The notes below the pieces were generated by a model that worked only from the letters and a program-made list of their open reading frames with translations, had not been told where the DNA came from and did no database searches. 64,000 nt of DNA from Ruegeria faecimaris (GTDB taxonomy: Bacteria; Pseudomonadota; Alphaproteobacteria; Rhodobacterales; Rhodobacteraceae), in assembly GCF_900182615.1 (NCBI RefSeq), contig NZ_FXTE01000001.1:682001-746000 (forward strand), given 5' to 3'. Shown in pieces: positions 34,751 to 43,049 of this stretch. The translations under genes and the position numbers were made by a program. Numbering within the stretch: the first letter of the stretch is position 1; every line of letters begins with the position of its first letter.

Positions 34751-35527
34751 ATGCAAGTGACGCAAACATATCAGGACGCAGGCCATGTCGACTTTGTCGG
34801 CGCAGGCCCCGGTGATCCCGAATTGCTGACGCTCAAGGCCCTGCGCGCATTCGAGCGCGCGGAAGTTGTCCTGCATGACCGGTTGATCAGCGCCGAGGTG
34901 CTGGCCCTAGCCGGGCAAACGGCCGTTCTGGTCGATGTTGGCAAAGCCGGGTTCGGCCCCTCGTGGAAACAGGAAGACATCGACGCGCTGCTGGTAGAGT
35001 ACGCCCTGAAGGGTCTACGCGTTGTACGCCTGAAATCCGGTGACCCCACCGTATTTGGTCGTTTGGACGAAGAAATCGACGCCGTCGAAGCAGCTGGCAT
35101 CTCGTGGCAGATTATCCCCGGCATCACCGCAGCCTCGGCCGCAGTTGCGGGCATCGGGCAAAGCCAGACGCGCCGCGGGCGCAATTCTTCGATCCGTTTC
35201 CTGACTGGGCACGACATGAAGGGGTTCGCCGATCACGATTGGAGCGCCCTGGCGCAGCCCGGTTCGGTGGCGGCGATCTATATGGGCAAAAAGTCTGCCC
35301 GGTTTATTCAGGGTCGCCTGATCATGCACGGCGCCGACCGAGCCACACCTGTGACGCTGATCGAAAACGCGTCGCGTCCCGATCAGCGCATATTGACCAC
35401 GACGCTGGATCACATGTCCGCCGATCTGAACGCCTCGGACATGGACGGCCCCACCCTTACTTTTTACGGCCTTGCCCCCCGCCAGGCAGCCAAGGCCCTG
35501 ACTGAATTCAAAAAGGAGCACGCCTGA
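34751..35527 (+). CDS. cobA: Uroporphyrinogen-III C-methyltransferase
   Basis: A 258-residue SUMT that methylates uroporphyrinogen III twice to precorrin-2, the first step to siroheme. Motifs: VGAGPGDPELLTLKA at the N-terminus, KSGDPTVFGR, PGITAASAAVAGIG, and YMGKKS near residue 178. It lacks the dehydrogenase/ferrochelatase half of CysG, so precorrin-2 must be finished by another protein. As first gene of the cys operon it supplies the siroheme of the sulfite reductase encoded downstream. It overlaps the DUF2849 gene by 1 base. Confidence 0.94.
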   Translation: MQVTQTYQDAGHVDFVGAGPGDPELLTLKALRAFERAEVVLHDRLISAEVLALAGQTAVLVDVGKAGFGPSWKQEDIDALLVEYALKGLRVVRLKSGDPTVFGRLDEEIDAVEAAGISWQIIPGITAASAAVAGIGQSQTRRGRNSSIRFLTGHDMKGFADHDWSALAQPGSVAAIYMGKKSARFIQGRLIMHGADRATPVTLIENASRPDQRILTTTLDHMSADLNASDMDGPTLTFYGLAPRQAAKALTEFKKEHA

Positions 35528-35841
35528 TGGCCCGCGCTTTTACTCCCAAAGTGGTAACCGCCAACGATCTGTTGGAAGGTGACGTCATCTATCTGACCGA
35601 GGACGACCGCTGGTCGCGTGAATTATCCGAGGCAGAGCTGATCACAGACGAAGCCCACGCACAGATCCGCCTTCTGGATGCCGAACGTCAGGCAGGCAAG
35701 ATTGTCGGTGCCTATCTGGCGGATGCCATAGCTGGCGACGAAGGCCCAGAACCAACTCATTTTCGGGAAGACTTCCGCCGGACTGGTCCGTCCAACTATG
35801 CCCACGGCAAACAGGAAACTTCCCCGCAGCCCCGGGCCTGA
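35527..35841 (+). CDS. DUF2849 protein, sulfite-reduction operon
   Basis: A 104-residue small acidic soluble protein (FTPKVVTANDLLEGDVIYLT ... HFREDFRRTGPSNY). It has no cysteines and no membrane segment. DUF2849 members sit consistently between the siroheme methyltransferase and sulfite/nitrite reductase genes in alphaproteobacteria. The role is unknown; a small accessory or assembly factor of the reductase is an inference from position. It overlaps cobA by 1 base and lies 65 bases before cysI. Confidence 0.8.
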   Translation: MARAFTPKVVTANDLLEGDVIYLTEDDRWSRELSEAELITDEAHAQIRLLDAERQAGKIVGAYLADAIAGDEGPEPTHFREDFRRTGPSNYAHGKQETSPQPRA

Positions 35842-35906
35842 TCCCTGGCCCTCTCTCTCCCCTACATTGGCCCCAGGTTCGGGGCTGCACTTAAGGACAG
35901 CTAATC

Positions 35907-37571
35907 ATGTATCGCTACTCCGAGTTCGACACAGCATTTTTGGCAGAACGCAACAGACAGTTTCGCGCCCAAGTCGAGCGCCGCATTGACGGATCGCTGA
36001 CCGAGGATGAGTTCAAGCCGCTGCGGCTGATGAACGGCCTGTATCTGCAGCTGCACGCCTATATGCTGCGGGTCGCCATTCCTTACGGCACGCTGAACAG
36101 CGCGCAGATGCGCCAACTGGCCCTGCTGGCTGAAAAGTGGGACAAGGGCTATGGCCATTTTACCACCCGTCAGAACATCCAGTACAACTGGCCCAAGTTG
36201 CAGGACGTCCCGGATATGCTGGACGCGCTGGCCGAGGTTGGCATGCACGCCATCCAGACCAGCGGCAACACCATCCGCAACGTGACCGCCGACCATTTCG
36301 CCGGTGCCGCCGCGGATGAGGTCGCCGACCCGCGCCCCTATGCCGAACTGCTGCGCCAATGGTCGACCGACCACCCGGAATTCCAGTTCATGCCGCGTAA
36401 ATTCAAGATCGCCATCACCGGGTCCGAAAATGACCGCGCCGTTATCAAGGCGCATGACATCGGCCTGCAACTGGTCGAGCGTGACGGCGTACTGGGTGCT
36501 CGCGTCATCGTAGGCGGCGGTCTGGGCCGTACGCCCATGATAGGCAAGGAACTGTCTGACTTCGTCGCGTTTGACGACCTGCTGGCTTACCTAGAAGCCA
36601 CTGTTTCGGTCTGGAATCAAATCGGCCGCCGCGACAACAAGTACAAGGCGCGCATCAAGATCACCGTGCATGAACACGGCATCGACGCCATCCGCGCCAA
36701 GGTGAACGAGCGTTTCCTGCAGGTCCGCCCGCAGTTCAAAGGCGCGGATATGAACCTGCTGGAAGAGATCAAGGGCCACTTCGCTGCACCCACCTTCCGC
36801 GAAGCGTCGGTTGCGTCGTTTGAAGGTGCATACACCAACGACCCGGTCTTCCGCTCGTGGGTCGATACTAACATCGCGCCGCACAAGAATGCGGACCACG
36901 CGATTGTCACCATCTCAATCAAGAAGCACGGCGCGACGCCGGGTGATGCAACTGCCGAGCAGATGCGCGTGATGGCCGATCTGGCCGAAGAATTCGCCTA
37001 TGACGAGCTGCGCATCAGTCATGAGCAGAACGTGATCCTGCCGCATGTCCATAAATCGGACCTGCCCGCGATCCATGCCAAACTGAAAGAATACGAGCTG
37101 GCCACCGCCAATATCGGCCTGATCAGCGACATCATCGCCTGCCCTGGCATGGACTATTGCGCGCTCGCAACGGCGCGTTCGATCCCGGTTGCACAGGAAA
37201 TCGCCACCCGGTTCGAAGACCTCAAACTGGAGCATGATATCGGCCACCTGAAGATCAAGATCTCGGGCTGCATCAACGCCTGTGGTCACCACCATGTCGG
37301 CCATATCGGCATTCTTGGTCTGGATCGTGCAGGCGTCGAAAACTACCAGATCACTCTGGGTGGTGACGGCACGGAAAACGCCGCAATCGGTGATCGTACG
37401 GGTCCGGGCTTTGCCTATGATGAGATCGTTCCGGCCGTTGAGCGCATCGTCGAAACCTATCTGGAGCAGCGTGAGGGTGCCGAAGAAACCTTCCTCGAGA
37501 CCTATCGCCGTGTCGGAATGGCTCCGTTCAAGGCGGCCCTCTACCCCGAGGCGCGAGCGAATGCCGCTTGA
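35907..37571 (+). CDS. cysI: Sulfite reductase hemoprotein (nitrite/sulfite reductase family)
   Basis: A 554-residue siroheme/[4Fe-4S] enzyme reducing sulfite to sulfide with six electrons. The duplicated half-repeat architecture is visible; GHFTTRQNIQYNW is the first siroheme-contact region. The cluster ligands are C-x5-C in CPGMDYCALA and C-x3-C in CINACGHHHVGHIG. Nitrite reductase activity cannot be excluded from sequence alone, but cobA upstream and cysH downstream (11-base overlap) point to sulfite. No cysJ flavoprotein gene is present, so the electron donor is probably ferredoxin. Confidence 0.93.
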   Translation: MYRYSEFDTAFLAERNRQFRAQVERRIDGSLTEDEFKPLRLMNGLYLQLHAYMLRVAIPYGTLNSAQMRQLALLAEKWDKGYGHFTTRQNIQYNWPKLQDVPDMLDALAEVGMHAIQTSGNTIRNVTADHFAGAAADEVADPRPYAELLRQWSTDHPEFQFMPRKFKIAITGSENDRAVIKAHDIGLQLVERDGVLGARVIVGGGLGRTPMIGKELSDFVAFDDLLAYLEATVSVWNQIGRRDNKYKARIKITVHEHGIDAIRAKVNERFLQVRPQFKGADMNLLEEIKGHFAAPTFREASVASFEGAYTNDPVFRSWVDTNIAPHKNADHAIVTISIKKHGATPGDATAEQMRVMADLAEEFAYDELRISHEQNVILPHVHKSDLPAIHAKLKEYELATANIGLISDIIACPGMDYCALATARSIPVAQEIATRFEDLKLEHDIGHLKIKISGCINACGHHHVGHIGILGLDRAGVENYQITLGGDGTENAAIGDRTGPGFAYDEIVPAVERIVETYLEQREGAEETFLETYRRVGMAPFKAALYPEARANAA

Positions 37572-38322
37572 TCTGATCCAGACTGAACTGGGCCGGGATA
37601 GACGTGAACTGACCGAACGGGTCAGTGAGTTGAACGCCCGGTTCCGCCACCACAGTGCGCATGACGTGATGCACGGAGCATTGGAAGAGATCGATGATCT
37701 CGCTCTGGTCTCAAGTTTCGGTGCGGAATCGGTGGTGTTGCTGCATATGGCGGCCGTGGTCGACAAGATGACCCCGGTGCTGTTCATCGACACGCAGATG
37801 CTGTTCACCGAAACGTTGGAGTATCAGCAGGAGGTGAGCGAGCGGTTGGGGTTGCGAAACGTCAAGATCATCCGCGCGGATGACGAGGATGTTCAACGCG
37901 ACGACCCCTATGGCGCGCTGCGTCTGCGGGACATGGATGCGTGCTGTAACCTGCGCAAGACCTTCCCGCTGCAACAGGCATTGTTGGGATATGATGGCTG
38001 GATCACCGGGCGCAAACGGTTTCAGGCAGGGTCCCGCGCCACGCTTGATTTCTTTGAGGTCGAGGACGGCACAGGCCGGATCAAGGTCAACCCGCTGGCC
38101 CATTGGGCGCCCGAAGATGTGCGCGCCTATATGGAAGAGAACAACTTGCCCAGGCACCCGCTGGTGGCCAAAGGATACCCTTCGATCGGCTGTGCGCCCT
38201 GTACTTCGCCGGTCAAACAGGGCGAAGACCCCCGCGCCGGACGCTGGCGCGATCAGAACAAGGAAGAATGCGGCATTCATTTTGTAGATGGCAAGATGAT
38301 GCGCGCCGGAGAGAACACATGA
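37561..38322 (+). CDS. cysH: Adenylyl-sulfate (APS) reductase, assimilatory, CysH family
   Basis: A 253-residue enzyme of the PAPS/APS reductase family. It carries both cysteine pairs that bind a [4Fe-4S] cluster, C128-C129 in DACCNLRK and C211-C214 in GCAPCTSP, so the substrate is more likely APS than PAPS. The catalytic cysteine is in ECGIHF near the C-terminus; SSFGAESVVLLHM is the nucleotide-binding region. The ATG at 37561 lies inside cysI (11-base overlap); a longer open frame upstream is only cysI in another frame. It overlaps the DUF934 gene by 4 bases. Confidence 0.93.
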   Translation: MPLDLIQTELGRDRRELTERVSELNARFRHHSAHDVMHGALEEIDDLALVSSFGAESVVLLHMAAVVDKMTPVLFIDTQMLFTETLEYQQEVSERLGLRNVKIIRADDEDVQRDDPYGALRLRDMDACCNLRKTFPLQQALLGYDGWITGRKRFQAGSRATLDFFEVEDGTGRIKVNPLAHWAPEDVRAYMEENNLPRHPLVAKGYPSIGCAPCTSPVKQGEDPRAGRWRDQNKEECGIHFVDGKMMRAGENT

Positions 38323-38726
38323 ACGTTATCGTAACCGATGAGGGGTTCGCCCCCGATGATTGGACTGATGGCTATGTCACGCTGGAAGACGCGGCCAATG
38401 ATGTGGTCGCGCTGGATGTCAGCTCGGACACGGATCCCGATGAGCTTGCCGAACGGCTGGGCTGCGCCAAGATGGTGCGCATCGATTTCCCGTCCTTTGC
38501 GGATGGGCGCGGCTTTACCATCGCGCGGACCCTGCGCCTGAAAGGCTATACCGGTCGCTTGCGCGCCAAAGGCCATGTCTTGGCCGACCAGTATGCCATG
38601 GCGCGGCGCAGCGGCTTTGATGAGGTCGAGATTGAAGACACTCTGGCCGATCGTCAGCCCGAAGATCAATGGGTGGCTCGCGCCAACTGGCAGGACAACA
38701 ACTATCAGGCCCGCCTGCGCGGCTAA
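38319..38726 (+). CDS. DUF934 protein, sulfite-reduction operon
   Basis: A 135-residue protein with the DUF934 signature regions: VRIDFPSFADGRGFTIARTL near the middle, GHVLADQYAMARRSGFDEVE, and the end WQDNNYQARLRG. There are almost no cysteines, so it is not an Fe-S protein. Members are found next to cysH and cysI in proteobacteria and are thought to assist sulfite reduction; the biochemical role is unknown. The ATGA overlap with cysH indicates translational coupling. A terminator follows. Confidence 0.88.
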   Translation: MNVIVTDEGFAPDDWTDGYVTLEDAANDVVALDVSSDTDPDELAERLGCAKMVRIDFPSFADGRGFTIARTLRLKGYTGRLRAKGHVLADQYAMARRSGFDEVEIEDTLADRQPEDQWVARANWQDNNYQARLRG

Positions 38727-38757
38727 AATCGCCTTTCGCAGCCTCAAATAGGAACGT

Positions 38758-38778
38758 AGGGGCAAGAGCCCCCTTTTC
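38758..38778 (+). terminator. Probable terminator of the cobA-cys operon
   Basis: GGGGC / GCCCC with an AAGA loop is followed by CTTTTC, 32 bases after the DUF934 stop. The 5-bp stem is short but GC-only. It would separate fpr from the cys genes. Confidence 0.55.
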
Positions 38779-38835
38779 CTGACTTGGATCAAAGATTAAA
38801 CGGAGATGTCGGTTTACTCCACCGGCAGTGAAACG

Positions 38836-39669
38836 ATGACAGAGATGAAACCCGTGACCGAAGCAACCGCCGTGAAGGCCCCCGTTCTGCCGGACGCCCA
38901 GACTGTGACAGACGTCAAGCATTGGACTGACAGCCTGTTCTCATTCAAAGTGTCGCGCCCCGCGTCCTTGCGGTTCCGCTCGGGCGAGTTTGTGATGATC
39001 GGTCTGCTGGGCGACAACGGCAAACCCCTGCTGCGCGCCTATTCCATCGCCTCGCCGTCCTGGGATGAAGAGCTTGAGTTCTATTCGATCAAGGTACAGG
39101 ACGGCCCGCTGACTTCGAAACTTCAGCACATCAAACCAGGCGATCAGATCATCCTGCGGCCCAAGCCGGTTGGCACGCTGGTCCATGACGCCCTGCTGCC
39201 TGGTAAGCGCCTGTGGTTCTTTGCCACCGGCACCGGCTTTGCACCCTTCGCCTCTCTGCTGCGCGAACCACAGACCTATGAGGATTATGATGAGGTCATA
39301 ATCACCCATACCTGCCGCGAAGTGGCCGAGCTGGAATATGGTCGCCAACTGATTGAAGACATCCGTAAGGACGAAATGCTGGCTGAGCTGATGGGCGAAG
39401 GTTTTGCGGACAAGATTCGTTACTACCCGACCACCACACGCGAACAGAGCCCCAAAATGGGCCGCATTACCGAGCTGTTGAAAGACGGCACAGTATTTGC
39501 CGATCTGGCGATTGAGGGCGGCATCCAGCCGGATACGGACCGCGCGATGGTTTGCGGATCATTGGCTTTCAACCTGGATATCAAAAAAATCCTCGAGGAT
39601 TTCGGACTGCGCGAAGGCGCAAATTCCGACCCCAAGGAATTCGTCATTGAAAAGGCCTTTGTTGGCTAA
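38836..39669 (+). CDS. fpr: Ferredoxin-NADP+ reductase
   Basis: A 277-residue FAD enzyme of the plant-type reductase superfamily, bacterial Fpr branch. FAD-binding RAYSIASP, the NADP-binding segment FFATGTGFAPFASL, and the C-terminal MVCGS motif are visible. It passes electrons between NADPH and ferredoxin. Lying just after the sulfite-reduction genes, it is a plausible source of reduced ferredoxin for CysI, although a hairpin terminator stands between. The start is uncertain: ATG at 38836 is preferred; an in-frame ATG at 38806 has its GGAG only 1 base away. Confidence 0.93.
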   Translation: MTEMKPVTEATAVKAPVLPDAQTVTDVKHWTDSLFSFKVSRPASLRFRSGEFVMIGLLGDNGKPLLRAYSIASPSWDEELEFYSIKVQDGPLTSKLQHIKPGDQIILRPKPVGTLVHDALLPGKRLWFFATGTGFAPFASLLREPQTYEDYDEVIITHTCREVAELEYGRQLIEDIRKDEMLAELMGEGFADKIRYYPTTTREQSPKMGRITELLKDGTVFADLAIEGGIQPDTDRAMVCGSLAFNLDIKKILEDFGLREGANSDPKEFVIEKAFVG

Positions 39670-39674
39670 TCCGG

Positions 39675-39709
39675 TTTGCCGGTCTGATATGCGACATCAG
39701 ATCGGCAAA
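39675..39709 (+). terminator. Long hairpin between fpr and infC
   Basis: TTTGCCGGTCTGAT pairs with ATCAGATCGGCAAA: 14 bp with one G-U, 7-base loop, 6 bases after the fpr stop. No T-run follows. It may end fpr mRNA or shape the infC leader. Confidence 0.45.
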
Positions 39710-39825
39710 AACGCGGGAATATCATGGGAAATTCACGCTGGTGGTCACTTATGCCGCTTGAATCGTCCCGCAGCCCAGTCTAAATTCCGGGCTTGAAATT
39801 CTGCAATCATCAAAGGAATGAACCC

Positions 39826-40374
39826 ATAGCTCGCAGACCTCACAACGCGCCGCCACAGAGAGACACCGGCCCGCGCGTCAATGATAAGATCCGTGCCCCC
39901 GAAATTCGCCTTATCGGCGCCGAAGGTGAAAATGTCGGGGTGGTTCATCCCGCCAAAGCCATGCAACTCGCGGACGAAGCCGGCCTGGATCTGGTCGAGA
40001 TTTCGCCGAATGCAAACCCTCCGGTTTGCAAAATCATGGACTTTGGTAAATTCAAATACGAAACGCAGAAACGCGAGGCCGAAGCGCGCAAAAAGCAAAA
40101 AGTCATTGAGGTGAAAGAGGTCAAGTTCCGGCCCAACACCGATACTCATGACTATGAAGTCAAAATGCGTAACGTGTTCAAATTCCTTGAAAACGGCGAC
40201 AAGGTAAAAGTGACTCTGCGCTTCCGTGGTCGTGAGATGGCACACCAGAATCTGGGCCGTGAGCTGCTGGAACGTGTTGCCGTGGACACCAAGGAAATCG
40301 GCAAGGTCGAGAACATGCCCAAGATGGAAGGTCGTCAGATGATCATGATGATCGGCCCGCTGCCGCAGAAGTAA
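39826..40374 (+). CDS. infC: Translation initiation factor IF-3, with a probable ATA start codon
   Basis: A 182-residue IF-3. The N-domain begins [15 protein letters not shown] and the C-domain ends with [18 protein letters not shown], both standard. No in-frame ATG or GTG exists at the expected start. The ATA at 39826 ([10 protein letters not shown]) has AAAGGA exactly 8 bases upstream, while an in-frame TTG at 39793 has no such site. IF-3 normally discriminates against non-standard starts, and infC uses rare starts (AUU in E. coli) for self-regulation, so ATA fits the family's logic. rpmI and rplT do not follow; a terminator does. Confidence 0.93.
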   Translation: MARRPHNAPPQRDTGPRVNDKIRAPEIRLIGAEGENVGVVHPAKAMQLADEAGLDLVEISPNANPPVCKIMDFGKFKYETQKREAEARKKQKVIEVKEVKFRPNTDTHDYEVKMRNVFKFLENGDKVKVTLRFRGREMAHQNLGRELLERVAVDTKEIGKVENMPKMEGRQMIMMIGPLPQK

Positions 40375-40398
40375 GCCCTGCGACAACTGCGTTATTCG

Positions 40399-40430
40399 AA
40401 ACCCCCTCGGATTGAGGGGGTTTTATTTTG
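40399..40430 (+). terminator. Rho-independent terminator of infC
   Basis: A perfect 10-bp stem AAACCCCCTC / GAGGGGGTTT with a 5-base loop is followed by TTATTTTG. It overlaps the last codons of the convergent membrane-protein gene. Confidence 0.85.
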
Positions 40431-40815
40431 CGCTTCGGCTTTTGAGCCAGACCCTTGCGTCATTCACATCAAATGCCAGCGAAATCAGGTCAATAACCAG
40501 TAGAAACACTAGAAATTTCGCATATCCGGTCGCCAGTTCAGCTTCGCTTGCAAATGCTGCAATCACGACGAAAACCATTGGCACCCAACATATTAGATGC
40601 GGAAATGCCATCGCTTTGCTCATCCCTCGTGTCGCCAGCATGATCGGAAGATTCAATGCCATCCCACCGATTGAGAGTGCTGCGATTAGAATACCATTTG
40701 GCTGATCCAGATACGCCAGAGGTGCCAGATTGGTCGGGATGAGCAGCACCACCAACCAGATCTGTACCCAGGCGGGCAAGTCCCGAAAACTCTTCCAGAT
40801 GTCGACAATCATCAT
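40423..40815 (-). CDS. Small integral membrane protein of unknown function
   Basis: A 130-residue protein with four hydrophobic segments (around residues 16-34, 41-60, 70-88 and 98-115) and a short basic tail (WLKSRSAK). The start is one of two adjacent ATG codons at 40815 and 40812. No family is recognised with certainty. The gene is convergent with infC and 70 bases from the aminotransferase gene on the same strand. Confidence 0.65.
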   Translation of the reverse strand: MMIVDIWKSFRDLPAWVQIWLVVLLIPTNLAPLAYLDQPNGILIAALSIGGMALNLPIMLATRGMSKAMAFPHLICWVPMVFVVIAAFASEAELATGYAKFLVFLLVIDLISLAFDVNDARVWLKSRSAK

Positions 40816-40885
40816 CGCTCCTTCAGGAATTGACCTTTTGTCGATACCCTATTGAGTAAAAAGAGAAAGTCAGATCAAAAGAGCG

Positions 40886-42202
40886 TCAGATCGCGGCTTT
40901 GAGTGCAACCTCCAGCTTATCAACCAATTCCTCAATCTGTGCGCCGTCGATAATGAAAGGCGGCGCCAACAGAATATGGTCACCACTTCGACCATCGCGC
41001 GTGCCAGACATGGGGTAACAGATCAGACCAGCGTTCAACGCCGCCTTCTTGATCTTGCCCGCGAGACCAAGTGCGGGATCAAACGGTGTTTTTCCGGCCC
41101 GATCCGAGACCAGCTCGATACCGCGGAACAGCCCGCGGCCCCGAATATCACCGACATTAGGGTGCTCGCTGAACGCAGTTTCCAGCGCAGATTGCAGTCT
41201 CTGTCCCATAAACTCGGCGCGCAGGGGCAGTTGTTGGCTCGTCAATTCCTTCAGCACCGCCAATGCCGCTGCAGTTGCCACCGGATGGCCGACATAGGTA
41301 TGCCCGTGCTGGAAAAACCCTGACCCATTTTGGATCGCCTTATATATCCGGCTCGTACACAACATTGCGCCGATGGGTTGATAACCCGCCCCCAAACCCT
41401 TGGCGATGCACAGAATATCCGGGGCAATTCCATCGTGATCGCAGGCAAACAAATGCCCGGTGCGCCCCATTCCGCACATGACCTCATCCAGGATCAGCAA
41501 AACGCCATATTGATCACAGATTTCACGTATCCGCCTAAAATACCCTTCGACCGCCGGGACCGCCCCCAGCGTTGCCCCCACGACTGGCTCGGCCATAAAC
41601 GCCATGACGGTTTCAGGGCCAAGACGCAAAATTTCGGCCTCCAACTCATCGGCCACCCGTTGACCATAGGCGTGGCTGCTCTCACCATCTTGCTTTTCGG
41701 CATATTCGTAGCAGGGCGCGATATGGGTCATTTCGATCAGCATCGGTGCGAATTGCGCACGGCGCCAGGCATTTCCCCCCGCTGACAAGGCCCCCAGAGT
41801 ATTTCCATGATAGCTTTGGCGGCGCGCGATGACATGGCGGCGCTCGGGCTGACCGATCTCAAGAAAATACTGCCGTGCCAGTTTGATGGCGGCCTCTGTT
41901 GCTTCGGACCCTCCGGATACGAAATAAACGCGATCCAAATCCCCGGGCGCATGATCAATCAGAAGGTCCGCAAGGGCTTCGGCAGGTTCGGACGTCATAA
42001 ACCCGGTATGCGCAAAGGCGATCTTTTCAACCTGGCTTTGAACCGCCTCGATCACCGCCCGGTTTGAGTGGCCAAGACAGGACACAGCAGCATCACCGCA
42101 ATCCAGATACCGCTTACCGTCAGCATCGATCAGATAGCAGCCTTCGCCGCCAACCGCGACCGGCAGCTGAGATTTCGTATGGCGTGGGAAAACGTGGCTC
42201 AT
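40886..42202 (-). CDS. Class III (PLP-dependent) aminotransferase
   Basis: A 438-residue omega-aminotransferase of fold type I. The PLP lysine is in CIAKGLGAGYQP, the cofactor aspartate in LLILDEVMCGMGRTG, and VSGGSEATEAAIKLA is the phosphate-binding segment. The family covers 4-aminobutyrate, beta-alanine, taurine and diamine transaminases; sequence alone does not choose. The upstream BKACE gene overlaps by 4 bases, so the two act in one pathway in which transamination and cleavage of a beta-keto acid are linked. No transporter is adjacent. Confidence 0.9.
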   Translation of the reverse strand: MSHVFPRHTKSQLPVAVGGEGCYLIDADGKRYLDCGDAAVSCLGHSNRAVIEAVQSQVEKIAFAHTGFMTSEPAEALADLLIDHAPGDLDRVYFVSGGSEATEAAIKLARQYFLEIGQPERRHVIARRQSYHGNTLGALSAGGNAWRRAQFAPMLIEMTHIAPCYEYAEKQDGESSHAYGQRVADELEAEILRLGPETVMAFMAEPVVGATLGAVPAVEGYFRRIREICDQYGVLLILDEVMCGMGRTGHLFACDHDGIAPDILCIAKGLGAGYQPIGAMLCTSRIYKAIQNGSGFFQHGHTYVGHPVATAAALAVLKELTSQQLPLRAEFMGQRLQSALETAFSEHPNVGDIRGRGLFRGIELVSDRAGKTPFDPALGLAGKIKKAALNAGLICYPMSGTRDGRSGDHILLAPPFIIDGAQIEELVDKLEVALKAAI

Positions 42203-42966
42203 GATCTATCCTCTTTCAATCTGGCAACAAGGGCTGCGACTGAGGCGGCGTTATTGTCCCAAGTGTCTCCGTTCCGATCTGCGATGCTGTTTTCAAATCC
42301 GACCCGGACATCACCGCCCAAGGACGCCGCATGTACCAGACAGTCATGCTCTTGTTTTCCAAAGGCACAGATCATCCAGGGCGAATCCCCGTCCGGAAAC
42401 GCATCCAGATCAGAGGGCTTTGATTCCTGATCAGTCCGATAGCGCCCCAGAACAAGCAAACGGTCGGATTGCTGTTCGCGCACAACACCACGCTTTTGCC
42501 ACCTTGTTAATAGGGCCGCATCTTCAGCGTCGTAAAGAATATGCTGAACCCGCGTCCCCTGATCCGCGCAAAGACCATAGATCCGGTCAGCCAGATCGTT
42601 ATCGCGCGCGATTTCGCGGACCGAGATCGACGCCCAAGCCGGTCTAACCTTCCTCAGACATTCGAACTGGCTGCTTACATCAAAAATCCCTGCCGCCTCG
42701 GTTGTGATCTGGATGTCCAGGGCCGGAACCCTCCGCCGAAGTTCGGCAAGTGTTTCCAGATACTGTCCCGCGTCCAAAGAGTGACGGCCTTCTGTGTCCC
42801 GAATGTGCAGATGAAGACCGGCCGCACCGGCCTCATGGCATGCTCTGGCCGCTTCAAGAATTTGCACGGTTGTGACAGGCAGGGCTGAGTGATCTGCCGC
42901 ACCTCGGCGCGCACCATTGGGCGCCGCCAGAATGTAGGGTTCGGATTTCGACCGATGCTGTGACAT
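42199..42966 (-). CDS. BKACE-family beta-keto acid cleavage enzyme (DUF849)
   Basis: A 255-residue zinc enzyme of the family whose founder, 3-keto-5-aminohexanoate cleavage enzyme, condenses a beta-keto acid with acetyl-CoA and yields acetoacetate plus a new CoA ester. The zinc histidines are in GLHLHIRD and the C-terminal VRVGFENSI corresponds to the family glutamate region. It is somewhat shorter than the usual 270-310 residues. The substrate is unknown. It forms a two-gene operon with the aminotransferase gene and is divergent from an RpiR regulator 83 bases away. Confidence 0.85.
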   Translation of the reverse strand: MSQHRSKSEPYILAAPNGARRGAADHSALPVTTVQILEAARACHEAGAAGLHLHIRDTEGRHSLDAGQYLETLAELRRRVPALDIQITTEAAGIFDVSSQFECLRKVRPAWASISVREIARDNDLADRIYGLCADQGTRVQHILYDAEDAALLTRWQKRGVVREQQSDRLLVLGRYRTDQESKPSDLDAFPDGDSPWMICAFGKQEHDCLVHAASLGGDVRVGFENSIADRNGDTWDNNAASVAALVARLKEDRS

Positions 42967-43049
42967 TCCCTGCCCCCGTTTACCTGTTGCCGCATCTATG
43001 CAAGCGGCCTATGTTTTACACCTCCTTCTTTCATAACATATGTTTTTTC

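Noticed and set aside
39793..40374. infC starting at TTG 39793
   Set aside because: No ribosome-binding site upstream, and the extra 11 residues do not resemble IF-3; ATA at 39826 fits better.
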